DNA of 64,000 nucleotides from an uncultured Bacteroidales bacterium (GTDB lineage: Bacteria; Bacteroidota; Bacteroidia; Bacteroidales; F082). The stretch spans positions 62,001 to 126,000 of the forward strand of contig CAMYXP010000006.1 of the NCBI GenBank assembly GCA_947303085.1, written 5' to 3'. The notes under the pieces were generated by a model that did not search any database, was not told where the DNA came from, and was given only the letters and a program-made list of their open reading frames with translations. A program made the position numbers and the translations under genes. Shown here piece after piece: positions 8,041 to 17,154 of the stretch (within the stretch, counting starts at the first letter, position 1; each line of letters starts with the position of its first letter).

Positions 8041-9630
8041 ATGAAACGATTTTTTTTAATTATATTATTGACTATCAGTGCATTATCCTTTGCACAAAAT
8101 AAGGTTAACCAGGCGGAAACCACACAGAAACTGGCGACCACCATGTATCTTATCGATAATTTTTACGTCGACAGCACCGACATGCCTAAGCTGACGGAAG
8201 AAGCCATCGTTGCGATGCTGAAAAGCCTCGACCCGCATAGCGCTTACATCGCGGCAAAGGACGTGAAGAAAGCCAACGAGAACCTCGAAGGCAGCTTCGA
8301 CGGCATCGGAGTGACATTCCAGATTTTGCGCGACACGATACTGGTGGTGTCGGCGGTGCCGGGCGGTCCGTCGGAGAAAGTCGGCATCATGGCTGGCGAC
8401 AGAATCGTGACCATAGATGGGGAAAACGCTTTCGGTAAAAAGGTTAATAATGAATACGTTACGAAGCATCTTCGTGGAAAGAAAGGCACTAAGGTGGTAC
8501 TCGGCATAAGACGCGGTGACGACAAGGAGCTCGTTGATTTTGAGATTGTTAGAGATAAGATCCCGTTGAACAGCATCAACACCTATTTCATGGTCGACAA
8601 GAAAATCGGATACATCAAACTTGACCAGTTCGCGCAGAAATCGGTGGAGGAGTTTGAAAATGCCTTGCAGGATTTGAAGAAACAAGGCATGAAGTCGTTG
8701 ATTTTCGATTTGCGAGGCAACTCGGGCGGCTATCTGCAGACTGCTTTTGAGCTTGGCAACGAGTTTCTCGGAAGCGGCAAAACAGTAGTGTTTACTGAAG
8801 GTTTGAAGAGTCCGAAGATGTATTACGAGACCGACAGAAACGGCGGATTCCGCGACGGACGTCTGGTGGTTCTCATCGACGAGGGCAGCGCTTCGGCCAG
8901 CGAGATTGTGTCGGGTGCCATTCAAGACTGGGACAGAGGCGTGCTCATTGGCCGCCGCTCGTTCGGCAAAGGCTTGGTGCAACGTCCGTTCAACCTTCCC
9001 GACGGCGCGCAGATTCGACTCACCACGGCACGTTACCATACCCCGACGGGCCGTTGCATACAGCGTTCATACGAAGAAGGCTCGGAAGAGTATTTCAAAG
9101 AGATGACGAAACGTCTCGAACATGGCGAATATTACCATGCCGACAGTATACAATTCCCTGATTCCCTGAAATATTACACGCTGACAAGCGGTCGTACCGT
9201 TTACGGCGGCGGAGGCATCATGCCCGACATTTTCATGCCTGTCGACACCACCTATTCAACCAAGCTTTTTACCGATTTGGTAAGAAAACTGGTGTTTAAC
9301 AGCTATTGCATCGACTATGTTTTGGCCAACAGGGAGCAAATCAACAAAGATTATTCTGATTTTGAAAAATTCAACAAAAAATTTGAGGTTGATGATGCCA
9401 TGATTGAGAATTTCAAAAAGGCTGCTGAGGAAAAAGGAGTGAAGTGGGATGAAGGGCAGTTTGAGCGTTCGGAGTCGTGGATTAAGTTGAGAATCAAGGC
9501 GATAATAGCCCAAAATGTGTGGAATATCGATAAATTCTATCAAGTTGTTGCAAAAGACGACAAGATGATAGAGCAAGCTGTTAAGATATTGAATTCCAAG
9601 AAGGAGTACAACGACATTCTCGGAAAATAA
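8041..9630 (+). CDS. S41-family C-terminal processing protease
   Basis: A 529-residue periplasmic serine protease with a PDZ domain. Signal peptide MKRFFLIILLTISALSFA. An N-terminal helical domain contains LDPHSAYI. The PDZ domain (about residues 80-165) contains GVTFQILRDTILVVSAVPGGPSEKVGIMAGDRI. The catalytic core has FDLRGNSGGYL and GSASASEI with predicted nucleophile Ser285, and general-base Lys310 in FGKGLVQ. The 25-residue spacing equals that of the D1 processing protease. The C-terminal extension (about residues 400-529) is usual for Bacteroidota Ctp proteins. It is 42 nt after tsaC with a palindromic cassette in the gap and no clear promoter of its own, so it is probably read from the GT9 promoter. 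Confidence 0.93.
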   Translation: MKRFFLIILLTISALSFAQNKVNQAETTQKLATTMYLIDNFYVDSTDMPKLTEEAIVAMLKSLDPHSAYIAAKDVKKANENLEGSFDGIGVTFQILRDTILVVSAVPGGPSEKVGIMAGDRIVTIDGENAFGKKVNNEYVTKHLRGKKGTKVVLGIRRGDDKELVDFEIVRDKIPLNSINTYFMVDKKIGYIKLDQFAQKSVEEFENALQDLKKQGMKSLIFDLRGNSGGYLQTAFELGNEFLGSGKTVVFTEGLKSPKMYYETDRNGGFRDGRLVVLIDEGSASASEIVSGAIQDWDRGVLIGRRSFGKGLVQRPFNLPDGAQIRLTTARYHTPTGRCIQRSYEEGSEEYFKEMTKRLEHGEYYHADSIQFPDSLKYYTLTSGRTVYGGGGIMPDIFMPVDTTYSTKLFTDLVRKLVFNSYCIDYVLANREQINKDYSDFEKFNKKFEVDDAMIENFKKAAEEKGVKWDEGQFERSESWIKLRIKAIIAQNVWNIDKFYQVVAKDDKMIEQAVKILNSKKEYNDILGK

Positions 9631-9662
9631 CAATTTTTTTCAAAAAAAGTTGAAAAATAAGC

Positions 9663-9691
9663 TTGAGAAACGAAAATATTTTGTAATTTTG
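9663..9691 (+). promoter_or_regulatory. Promoter for the Kgp-like peptidase gene
   Basis: TTG at 9663-9665, an 18-nt spacer and TAATTTTG at 9684-9691. The predicted start near 9698 gives a leader of about 65 nt. The rest of the gap 9631-9762 shows nothing else. Confidence 0.6.
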
Positions 9692-9762
9692 TAGCTTGTA
9701 AAAATGTGAAGACTTTGTCTTGGACACAATTAACAATTAAATAACTTAATTTTATCAAAAAG

Positions 9763-12700
9763 ATGAAAAAATTTCAACTCAAAAAACTCGCAATGGCATT
9801 GGTAGTCATTATGTTTGGCTTCCAGGCTTTTGCTCAGGGTCGTATTGACCTTGCACCAAGAGGAGTGAAATCAACAGAGCCACAGAATGTGACAATGAGC
9901 GGTTTCACAGCATCATTCTCATTCAACAGCATTGAGAGTGTTGAGGTTAACACAGAGAAAGGCGCTTTCTCAATTCTCGCTATGGACAACTCAGTTCCTG
10001 GCGGTAACATTGGTGAACCACAGGTTCCGGTAATGCGTGAGCTTATCGCTGTTCCTTTCGGAGCAACACCAGTTGTTACAGTGAAAAACTACACTGTTAA
10101 CGAGTATAATCTTGCTGATTATGGCATTGAAAGAATCTATCCACAGCAGCCATCACAGAGCAAGAGCGAGAAGGAACTCGACTTCGTTTACAACGAGGCG
10201 GCTTATGCAGCTAAAGGTTTCAATGAGGAACTCCCACTCGCAATGGTCACAGTTATGGGTCAGATGCGTGGTATCCAGATTGGCGCTTTGCAGCTCAACG
10301 CAGTGAGATACAATGCTTCAGCAAACACAATCCGTGTTTACAACGACATCGAGGTTGAAGTGACATTTGAGAATGCTGACCTCGCTCTCACCGAGCAGAC
10401 ATTGGTCAACACCTACAGCCCTTACTTCAGAACAGTTTACGCGACATTGTTCAACGAGAAGGCTATCCGCGACATCTACGATGAGCACCCTGACCTCTGG
10501 GCAGTGCCAGTAAAGGTTTTGGTTGTCGCTAACCGTATGTTTGAAGACGCCATGGAGCCATGGATCACATGGAAGACCGAAAAAGGTTTCTACATGGATG
10601 TCAACTACACAGACGAAATCGGAACATCAGCAGCAGCTATCAAGACTTTCATCACCAACAAGTATAATGAAGGTCTTGCAGCAGGTCAGACACCAACATT
10701 TGTCATCATCATTGGTGACACCGCACAGGTTCCGGCTTCACAGACAGGCGCTCAGTCACAGAAGGTGACCGACCTTTACTACTATGCAGTTGCAGGTGGT
10801 GCAAACGACTATTTCGGAGATATGTTCCACAGCCGTTTCACTTGCGAAAATGTCGCTGAATTTGAAGCGGCACGTGACAAAGGTATGATGTATGAGCAGT
10901 ACACAATGCCAGATCCATCATATCTCGACAATGTTCTTCTTATTGCTGGTTGGGATTCATCATGGAACCCAAGAATCGGTAAGCCAACCATCCAGTATGC
11001 AACAAACTACTACTACAACTCAACACACGGCTTTGCTAATGTTTACGAGTTCTTACAGACTCCTTACAACAACCCATACGCAAGCTTGAACACAGGTGTC
11101 AACTTCGTGAACTACACCGCTCACGGTGGTGAGACAAGCTGGTCAGACCCATCATTCTCAGTGAGCAACGCTAACTCATTGACAAACACAGACAAATACT
11201 TCCTCGCAATGGGTAACTGCTGCTTGGCTGCTAACTGGGGTTATTCAAGCAAGTGCTTAGGTGAAGCTATGATTACAGCTCCTAACAAGGGTGCTTACGC
11301 ATACATCGGATCATGCCCAAGTTCATACTGGTATGAGGACTACTACTTCGGAGTAGGCTGCACAAATGTCATGAACCAGATGCCTCCAATCGAGCAGACA
11401 ACGATGGGTGTTTACGACGCAACATTCCGCGATGACTTCAACAGCGTTTCAGCTATCCCATTCGTTGGTAACGTTGCAGTTGCATACGGTCACGCTAACG
11501 GTTATCAGGGCAGTGTTTCTGACCAATACTACTGGGAGTCATACCACGTCCTCGGTGATGGTTCTATCTGCCCATTCCACACAAATCCTATCGAGAACAC
11601 AGTTTCACACATGCCAACACTTCCTATCGGAATGGACTTCTACACAGTTTCAGCTGATCCAGGTTCATACGTTGGTATTTCAAAGGACGGCGTCCTCTAC
11701 GGCGCTGGTGAAATCGGAGAAGAAGGTTCAGCCGACATCCCGATTGAGCCTGTTACATCAGGTGGTAACGTTAAGATCGTTGTGACACATCCACAGCGTC
11801 AGCCTTATATCGCTGAAGTTCCTGCAGCATCAATGACAGGTGCATACGTGGCAGTCGATTCATACGTGTTGAGTGCAGACCAGGCTAACTACGGTGAGAC
11901 TCTCGACATGAACATCACAGTGAAGAACGTTGGTACACAGACAGCAAACAACATCACAGCTACACTTTCAACAGAAAATGAGTATGTGACAATCCTTTCA
12001 GCTGACGGTACAGTCGCATCATTGGCACCAGAAGCAATGGCAACAATGGAAGGCTTCCAGTTCAGAGTGGCTGAGAATGTTCCTGACAAAGAGAAAGCAC
12101 AGTTCTTCCTCAATGTGACAGACGGCACAGACACATGGCAGGGCAAGATCACCATCACACTCCATGCTCCGGAACTCGTATTCGAAGCAATCGAGAAGAC
12201 AGACAACACAGTGTCATTGACATTCAAGAACGCCGGTTCAGCTCCATTCTACGGTGGCGAACTCAACCTCGTGAGCTGCTCACCAGACATGATCTTTGAA
12301 AATGAGATTATGACATTTGAGGAAGCTGTTGAAGGCGGTGCTACAAAGACTTTGACAACTAACTACTCATTTGTTCCAAGCGTTGAAGTCGGTTCAACAT
12401 TTGAGGCTCAATATACTATGACAACAGGTCTCTTCACCATTAGCGACATCTTCGTCCTTTCATACGGTGCCATCATGGAAGACTTCGAGTCAGGCAACTT
12501 CGGTGAAAACTGGACAGTCAGCTCAACCAACCCATGGCAGATTGTTTCAGGCGGCAGAGGCAACTTCTGCGCTAAGTCAAACAACAACGGTCAGCACAGC
12601 TCAAGCGGTTACATGCAGTTGGATGTCAACGTGTTGGCAGCAGGCGAGCTCTCATTCTGGTACAAAGTTTCATCAGAAAGCAACTACGATAAGCTCCACT

Positions 12701-13380
12701 TCTACATGGACGGTACTGAGAGAGGCGTATGGTCAGGTACAGTTGATTGGACAGAGTTCACACAGGCTGTGACAGTCGGTCAGCACTCATTCAAGTGGGA
12801 GTACACCAAGGATTCATCAGTGAGTTCAGGTGACGACTGCGCATGGGTTGACGACGTCATCTTCCCACCAACACACGTCTTCCAGTTCAATACAGCTCCT
12901 GCAACAAACCTTGTTGCAACAGTCGATGGACACAATGTGGCTCTCACATGGGATGCATCAGCAGACGCAGTGAAGTATATCGTGAAACGTGACACAGAGA
13001 CATTGGGTGAAGTTACAGAGACATCATTCTCAGATGAAGTTGCAGAAAGCGGCACATACAAATATTCAGTGTATGCAGTAAATGCTGAAGGCAGCATGGC
13101 AGCACCGGCTATAGTTATGGTCAACCTCGACTTCACAGGTGTTGAAGAAGCCAGCTCAGCAAATGTCAGCGTGTATCCAAACCCTGCAAACGGTGTTTTG
13201 AATATCGTTGCAAATGCAAACAACTACGAATATCAGATCATCAACAGCCTCGGTCAGGTCGTGAAGAGCGGCAACGCCAACGGCAAGACAGCTGTTAATG
13301 TGAGCGAACTTAACGGTGTTTACTTCTTGAGAATCATTGCCAACGGCGATGTTATCGTAAGAAAGATCACTGTCGAGTAA
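9763..13380 (+). CDS. Secreted C25 cysteine peptidase, Kgp (lysine gingipain)-like
   Basis: A 1205-residue extracellular protease. Order of parts: signal peptide (about 1-25, ending FAQG), inhibitory N-terminal prodomain (to about 240), C25 catalytic domain (about 245-600), Ig-like domain, CARDB-like region, a Trp-rich jelly-roll segment (EDFESG to SGDDCAWVDD, about 905-1035), an Fn3-like domain, and a T9SS type A sorting domain starting near SVYPNPANG. Asp398, His454 and Cys487 (HGGETSW, GNCC) and S1-pocket Asp526 (WYEDYYF) all lie exactly +10 from Kgp Asp388, His444, Cys477 and Asp516 as I recall them. Lys specificity is therefore inferred. Ser codons are almost all TCA and Thr codons ACA, which suggests high expression. 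It has its own promoter and terminator. Confidence 0.93.
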   Translation: MKKFQLKKLAMALVVIMFGFQAFAQGRIDLAPRGVKSTEPQNVTMSGFTASFSFNSIESVEVNTEKGAFSILAMDNSVPGGNIGEPQVPVMRELIAVPFGATPVVTVKNYTVNEYNLADYGIERIYPQQPSQSKSEKELDFVYNEAAYAAKGFNEELPLAMVTVMGQMRGIQIGALQLNAVRYNASANTIRVYNDIEVEVTFENADLALTEQTLVNTYSPYFRTVYATLFNEKAIRDIYDEHPDLWAVPVKVLVVANRMFEDAMEPWITWKTEKGFYMDVNYTDEIGTSAAAIKTFITNKYNEGLAAGQTPTFVIIIGDTAQVPASQTGAQSQKVTDLYYYAVAGGANDYFGDMFHSRFTCENVAEFEAARDKGMMYEQYTMPDPSYLDNVLLIAGWDSSWNPRIGKPTIQYATNYYYNSTHGFANVYEFLQTPYNNPYASLNTGVNFVNYTAHGGETSWSDPSFSVSNANSLTNTDKYFLAMGNCCLAANWGYSSKCLGEAMITAPNKGAYAYIGSCPSSYWYEDYYFGVGCTNVMNQMPPIEQTTMGVYDATFRDDFNSVSAIPFVGNVAVAYGHANGYQGSVSDQYYWESYHVLGDGSICPFHTNPIENTVSHMPTLPIGMDFYTVSADPGSYVGISKDGVLYGAGEIGEEGSADIPIEPVTSGGNVKIVVTHPQRQPYIAEVPAASMTGAYVAVDSYVLSADQANYGETLDMNITVKNVGTQTANNITATLSTENEYVTILSADGTVASLAPEAMATMEGFQFRVAENVPDKEKAQFFLNVTDGTDTWQGKITITLHAPELVFEAIEKTDNTVSLTFKNAGSAPFYGGELNLVSCSPDMIFENEIMTFEEAVEGGATKTLTTNYSFVPSVEVGSTFEAQYTMTTGLFTISDIFVLSYGAIMEDFESGNFGENWTVSSTNPWQIVSGGRGNFCAKSNNNGQHSSSGYMQLDVNVLAAGELSFWYKVSSESNYDKLHFYMDGTERGVWSGTVDWTEFTQAVTVGQHSFKWEYTKDSSVSSGDDCAWVDDVIFPPTHVFQFNTAPATNLVATVDGHNVALTWDASADAVKYIVKRDTETLGEVTETSFSDEVAESGTYKYSVYAVNAEGSMAAPAIVMVNLDFTGVEEASSANVSVYPNPANGVLNIVANANNYEYQIINSLGQVVKSGNANGKTAVNVSELNGVYFLRIIANGDVIVRKITVE
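12466..12866 (+). repeat. Duplicated jelly-roll module, copy 1
   Basis: This segment of the Kgp-like gene is nearly identical to 16158-16558 in the next gene (offset 3692), including an unbroken match of over 40 nt at 12796-12842 and 16488-16534. Weaker similarity runs from about 11836 to the end of the gene. Confidence 0.85.
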
Positions 13381-13401
13381 AAATTTTAAAAAAATATTTT
13401 T

Positions 13402-13430
13402 AAGGATGTCGGTTCACGGCATCCTTTTTT
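13402..13430 (+). terminator. Terminator after the Kgp-like gene
   Basis: Stem AAGGATGTCG with CGGCATCCTT (one G-T pair), 5-nt loop, then a run of eight or more T. The T run leads directly into the -7 element of the next gene. Confidence 0.88.
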
Positions 13431-13434
13431 TTTG

Positions 13435-13442
13435 TATCTTTG
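13435..13442 (+). promoter_or_regulatory. -7 element for the first Rgp-like gene
   Basis: TATCTTTG, 4 nt after the terminator T run. The -33 region must lie inside the terminator hairpin. The leader to the ATG at 13506 is about 57 nt. Confidence 0.6.
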
Positions 13443-13505
13443 CGGGCTATTAATTAAATAAGGTGTTAAATTGATTAAAAATTAATTAAACCATTTAATA
13501 AAAAA

Positions 13506-16500
13506 ATGAAAAGAACATTATTACTTACAGCTTTGTTCCTAGTCTTCTCATTTATGGGATTTGCACAGGAATGGCATGGAATCACAAGTGATTCCCCAAC
13601 AAAGATGAAGAAGACCTTGGTCTCTTCAACAGAGAATGAGATCGTCGTTAACGTGAATCTCGACGGTTTCTACACACAGAGTGTGACAACACCAAACGGC
13701 AAGCAGGTCGAGGTTAATGTCGATGGCATGGCTTTCGAACTGGAGGCTGGCGCACCGCAACTTTCATACGCTGTCATCCCAGTCATGATTGGTGATATGG
13801 CAGAGATGAATGTCGCTGTTGTTAATTCAACTTATGTTGATTATGAGAACGTTGAGGTCGCTCCTTCAAAAGGTAACTTCAGCCGTCAGATCAACCCTGA
13901 GGATGTTCCTTACACCTACGGTGAGATGTATTCACAGAACGCTTTCTGGCCAGCAGCACAGGCTACTCTGAATGCTCCTTATATCATCAGAGACTTCCGT
14001 GGTCAGAACATCGTGGTTCGCCCATTCGCTTACAACCCTGTGACAAAGACATTGCGTGTTTACACAAGCATGACAATCGTTATGAACAAGGTTAGCGACA
14101 ATGGCGAGAACCAGAAGGTTGCCCGCAAGAGCAATACCATCAAAGTTGATCCGGAGCAGAAGGCTATGTATAGCCAGCGTTTCATCAACTTCAATGAGAC
14201 AAGCAAGACTTACACCTTCGACGAGGACTATGGCGAGATGCTTATCATCTGCGCAGATCAGTATATGAGCAATTTGCAGCCATTGGTTGAATGGAAGAAC
14301 CAGTCAGGCCGTCCAACCACATTGGTGAGCGTTACAACAGCCGGTGGCAACAACATCGAAAACATCAAGACTTATGTCACCAACTTCTACAACGACCCGG
14401 CTCATAACCTTGAGTTCTTACTTCTTGTTGGTGAATACAGCGACATCACACCTAAGAACTATGGTTCAGGCTCAGGTGGTACTTGCTATTCAGACAACTA
14501 TCTTGGTAAGATTGAAGGCAACGATGATTACCTTGAAGTTTTGGTAGGCCGTTTCTCAGTTGCTAATGCTGCTGACGCTGATTTGCAGGTCCTCAAGACC
14601 ATCTACTACGAGCGTGACGTTCAGGCAGGCGCGGCATGGGGTAACAAAGGTATGGGTATCGGTTACTATGGCGCAGGTAGCGGTCACTACGGTGAGGATG
14701 ACTACCAGCACATCGACCTTATCCGCGACAAACTTTTGGCTTATACATACGGAACAGTTACAGAGCATCACGGCGGTTCAGGCGGTGATGCAAGCGTTTC
14801 AACCATCAGCGGTACCACAAACGAAGGTATCAGCATCATCAACTACTGCAACCACGGTTCAGAGACATCATGGGGTGTTGCTAACTACAGCGTCAGCAAC
14901 GTTTCAGCTTTGACTAACGACTATAAACTTCCTGTTGTTTGGTCAGTTGCTTGCTTGAATGGTAAGTTCGATGTCGGCACATGCTTCGGTGAGGCATGGC
15001 TCCGCGCTAACCACAACGGTGCTCCTACAGGTGCTGTCGCAGGTATGTTCTCATTCGTGTCACAGCCTTGGATCCCACCAATGTACGGTCAGGACGAGAT
15101 GGTTGACATTTTGTGCAGACGTACAGGACATGAGTCAGATCCATTTAACCACACAATCGGTGGTGCTTCATTGAACGGAAGTATGTATGTTCTCGATATG
15201 GCTCCAAATGATTCATATCAGACATTCAACACATGGCTTCTCTTCGGTGACCCGTCAGCTTTGATCAGAACAGACGTTCCAACAGCTATGAACGTAACAG
15301 CAGCTCCATCAGTGTTGATGCTTGGTATGACAGAACTCAATATCACAGCTGATGCTGATTACGCTATCGCAACATTGTCATTGAACGGTGAGATCCTCGC
15401 ATCAGAGAGAATCATCAACGGTCAGTGCAACATGCAGTTCCCAGCTTTGTCAAATGTTGGTGACGCTGATCTCGTTATCGTTGGTTTCAACAAAGAGACT
15501 TACATGGGCTCAATTGAAGTCGTTCCAGCAGAAGGCGCATATGTCACTGTTAACGACTACGCTATGAGCGCTCCGGCAAACTACGGTGAAACAATTGATT
15601 TGGACGTTGAAGTTAAGAACGTCGGTGTTGAGACAGCAAGCAACATTGCTGTGACACTTTCAACAGAAAATGAATACATCAACATCACTTCAGCAGAAGG
15701 TTCAGTGGCATCACTCGCAGCTGGCGCTTCAGCAACAGTTGAAGGCTTCCAGTTTGAGGTTGCAGCTAACGTTCCGGACGGCACAGTGGCACAGATTGAC
15801 GCTACAATGACAGACGGAACAGACACATGGACTGGCAAAGTTATGGTTACAATGCATGCTCCACTTCTTGATGTGGTAAGCGTTGCAAGCGGAGAGGGTG
15901 TTGCTACATTCACATTCGCAAACAACGGTTCAGCTCCATTCTATGGCGGTGAGCTTACACTCGTAAGCTGCTCACCAGACCTCGTGTTTGAACCAGCTAC
16001 AATCACATACGAAGGTGCTGTTGAGGGTGGTGAAACACTCGAGTTGATTAGCAACTACACTGTTGATCCAAGCGTTGAGCCAGGTTCAACATTTGAGGTT
16101 GCATACGACTTCACAACAGGTCTCTTCGAGGTTGCAAATATCTTCGTGTTGAGCTATGGCGCTATCCAGGAAGACTTCGAATCAGGTGTCTTCGGCAGCG
16201 ATTGGACATTAAGCTCACAGTATCCATGGCAGATCGTCGAGGGTGGCAGAGGCAGCTACTGCGCCAAGTCAAACAACAACGGTCAGCACAGCTCATCAGG
16301 TTACATGCAGTTGACCGTTAATGTGGTGGCAGCAGGTGAATTCTCATTCTGGTACAAAGTTTCATCAGAGAACAACTACGACAAGCTCCACTTCTACATG
16401 GACGGTCAGGAGAGAGGTACTTGGTCAGGCACAGTGGCATGGACAGAGTTCACACAGGCTGTGTCAGCTGGTCAGCACACACTCAAGTGGGAGTACACCA

Positions 16501-17069
16501 AGGATTCATCAGTGAGTTCAGGTGACGACTGCGCTTGGGTTGATGGTATCATCTTCCCACCAACCAATGTCTACACATTCATCGATCCTGCAACTGACCT
16601 CGTTGCAACAGTTGAAGGCACAACAGTTAACCTCGCATGGCAGGCATCAGCAGACGCTGTGTCATACGTTGTGAAACGTGACGGTGAGACAGTTGGAACA
16701 ACAGCCGAGACAACATACAGCGACATGGTTGGCGAAGAAGGCACATACAAATATTCAGTGTGCGCTGTCGATGCCAACGGTTCAATGTCAGCTCCTGTTT
16801 CAGCAATCGTTGTGATTGAATTCACAGGTGTTGAAGAGAACGAAGTCAGCTTCGGCGTTTATCCTAACCCTGCAGAGAGCGAGTTGAACATCAATTCAAA
16901 TGCAGCAAGCTATGAATATCAGATGATTAACAGCGTCGGTCAGGTTGTGATGAGCGGTGTCGCAAACGGCAACGTGAAACTTAATGTGAGCGAGTTGAAC
17001 AACGGCGTTTACTTCTTGAAGGTCATCGCCAACGGCAACTCAAGCATTGAGAAAGTTGTCATCAAGTAA
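13506..17069 (+). CDS. Secreted C25 cysteine peptidase, RgpB (arginine gingipain)-like
   Basis: A 1187-residue extracellular protease: signal peptide (to about 21, GFAQ), prodomain (to about 235), C25 domain (about 240-590), Ig-like domain, CARDB-like region, Trp-rich jelly-roll segment, Fn3-like domain and a T9SS type A sorting domain (FGVYPNPAESELN onward). His450 (NYCNHGSETSW) and Cys483 (SVACLNG) are 33 residues apart, as His211 and Cys244 are in RgpB. PMYGQDEM parallels PMRGQDEM of RgpB. Asp399 in GEDDYQH aligns with RgpB S1 Asp163, so Arg preference is inferred. The Glu152 position is not conserved (YYGAGSG where RgpB has AEGG). The C-terminal half is closely related to that of the upstream Kgp-like protein. 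TCA/ACA codon bias is strong. Confidence 0.92.
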   Translation: MKRTLLLTALFLVFSFMGFAQEWHGITSDSPTKMKKTLVSSTENEIVVNVNLDGFYTQSVTTPNGKQVEVNVDGMAFELEAGAPQLSYAVIPVMIGDMAEMNVAVVNSTYVDYENVEVAPSKGNFSRQINPEDVPYTYGEMYSQNAFWPAAQATLNAPYIIRDFRGQNIVVRPFAYNPVTKTLRVYTSMTIVMNKVSDNGENQKVARKSNTIKVDPEQKAMYSQRFINFNETSKTYTFDEDYGEMLIICADQYMSNLQPLVEWKNQSGRPTTLVSVTTAGGNNIENIKTYVTNFYNDPAHNLEFLLLVGEYSDITPKNYGSGSGGTCYSDNYLGKIEGNDDYLEVLVGRFSVANAADADLQVLKTIYYERDVQAGAAWGNKGMGIGYYGAGSGHYGEDDYQHIDLIRDKLLAYTYGTVTEHHGGSGGDASVSTISGTTNEGISIINYCNHGSETSWGVANYSVSNVSALTNDYKLPVVWSVACLNGKFDVGTCFGEAWLRANHNGAPTGAVAGMFSFVSQPWIPPMYGQDEMVDILCRRTGHESDPFNHTIGGASLNGSMYVLDMAPNDSYQTFNTWLLFGDPSALIRTDVPTAMNVTAAPSVLMLGMTELNITADADYAIATLSLNGEILASERIINGQCNMQFPALSNVGDADLVIVGFNKETYMGSIEVVPAEGAYVTVNDYAMSAPANYGETIDLDVEVKNVGVETASNIAVTLSTENEYINITSAEGSVASLAAGASATVEGFQFEVAANVPDGTVAQIDATMTDGTDTWTGKVMVTMHAPLLDVVSVASGEGVATFTFANNGSAPFYGGELTLVSCSPDLVFEPATITYEGAVEGGETLELISNYTVDPSVEPGSTFEVAYDFTTGLFEVANIFVLSYGAIQEDFESGVFGSDWTLSSQYPWQIVEGGRGSYCAKSNNNGQHSSSGYMQLTVNVVAAGEFSFWYKVSSENNYDKLHFYMDGQERGTWSGTVAWTEFTQAVSAGQHTLKWEYTKDSSVSSGDDCAWVDGIIFPPTNVYTFIDPATDLVATVEGTTVNLAWQASADAVSYVVKRDGETVGTTAETTYSDMVGEEGTYKYSVCAVDANGSMSAPVSAIVVIEFTGVEENEVSFGVYPNPAESELNINSNAASYEYQMINSVGQVVMSGVANGNVKLNVSELNNGVYFLKVIANGNSSIEKVVIK
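16158..16558 (+). repeat. Duplicated jelly-roll module, copy 2
   Basis: Second copy of the segment at 12466-12866, in the same position relative to the end of its gene. High nucleotide identity, including synonymous sites, suggests recent duplication or gene conversion. Confidence 0.85.
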
Positions 17070-17091
17070 ACGACATTTTTAAAAAAAATTA

Positions 17092-17120
17092 AAGGACGTC
17101 GATTGTCGGCGTCCTTTTTT
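17092..17120 (+). terminator. Terminator after the first Rgp-like gene
   Basis: Stem AAGGACGTCG with CGGCGTCCTT (one G-T pair), 5-nt loop ATTGT, then a T run. It has the same design as the terminator at 13402 and again runs directly into a -7 element. Confidence 0.88.
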
Positions 17121-17124
17121 TATT

Positions 17125-17132
17125 TATCTTTG
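17125..17132 (+). promoter_or_regulatory. -7 element for the second Rgp-like gene
   Basis: TATCTTTG, 22 nt upstream of the ATG at 17155. The predicted leader is only about 15 nt. Confidence 0.6.
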
Positions 17133-17154
17133 CAGAAAATAATACTCTTAAACC

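Noticed and set aside
8083..9039. 318-codon open frame on the minus strand
   Set aside because: It is a shadow of the S41 protease gene.
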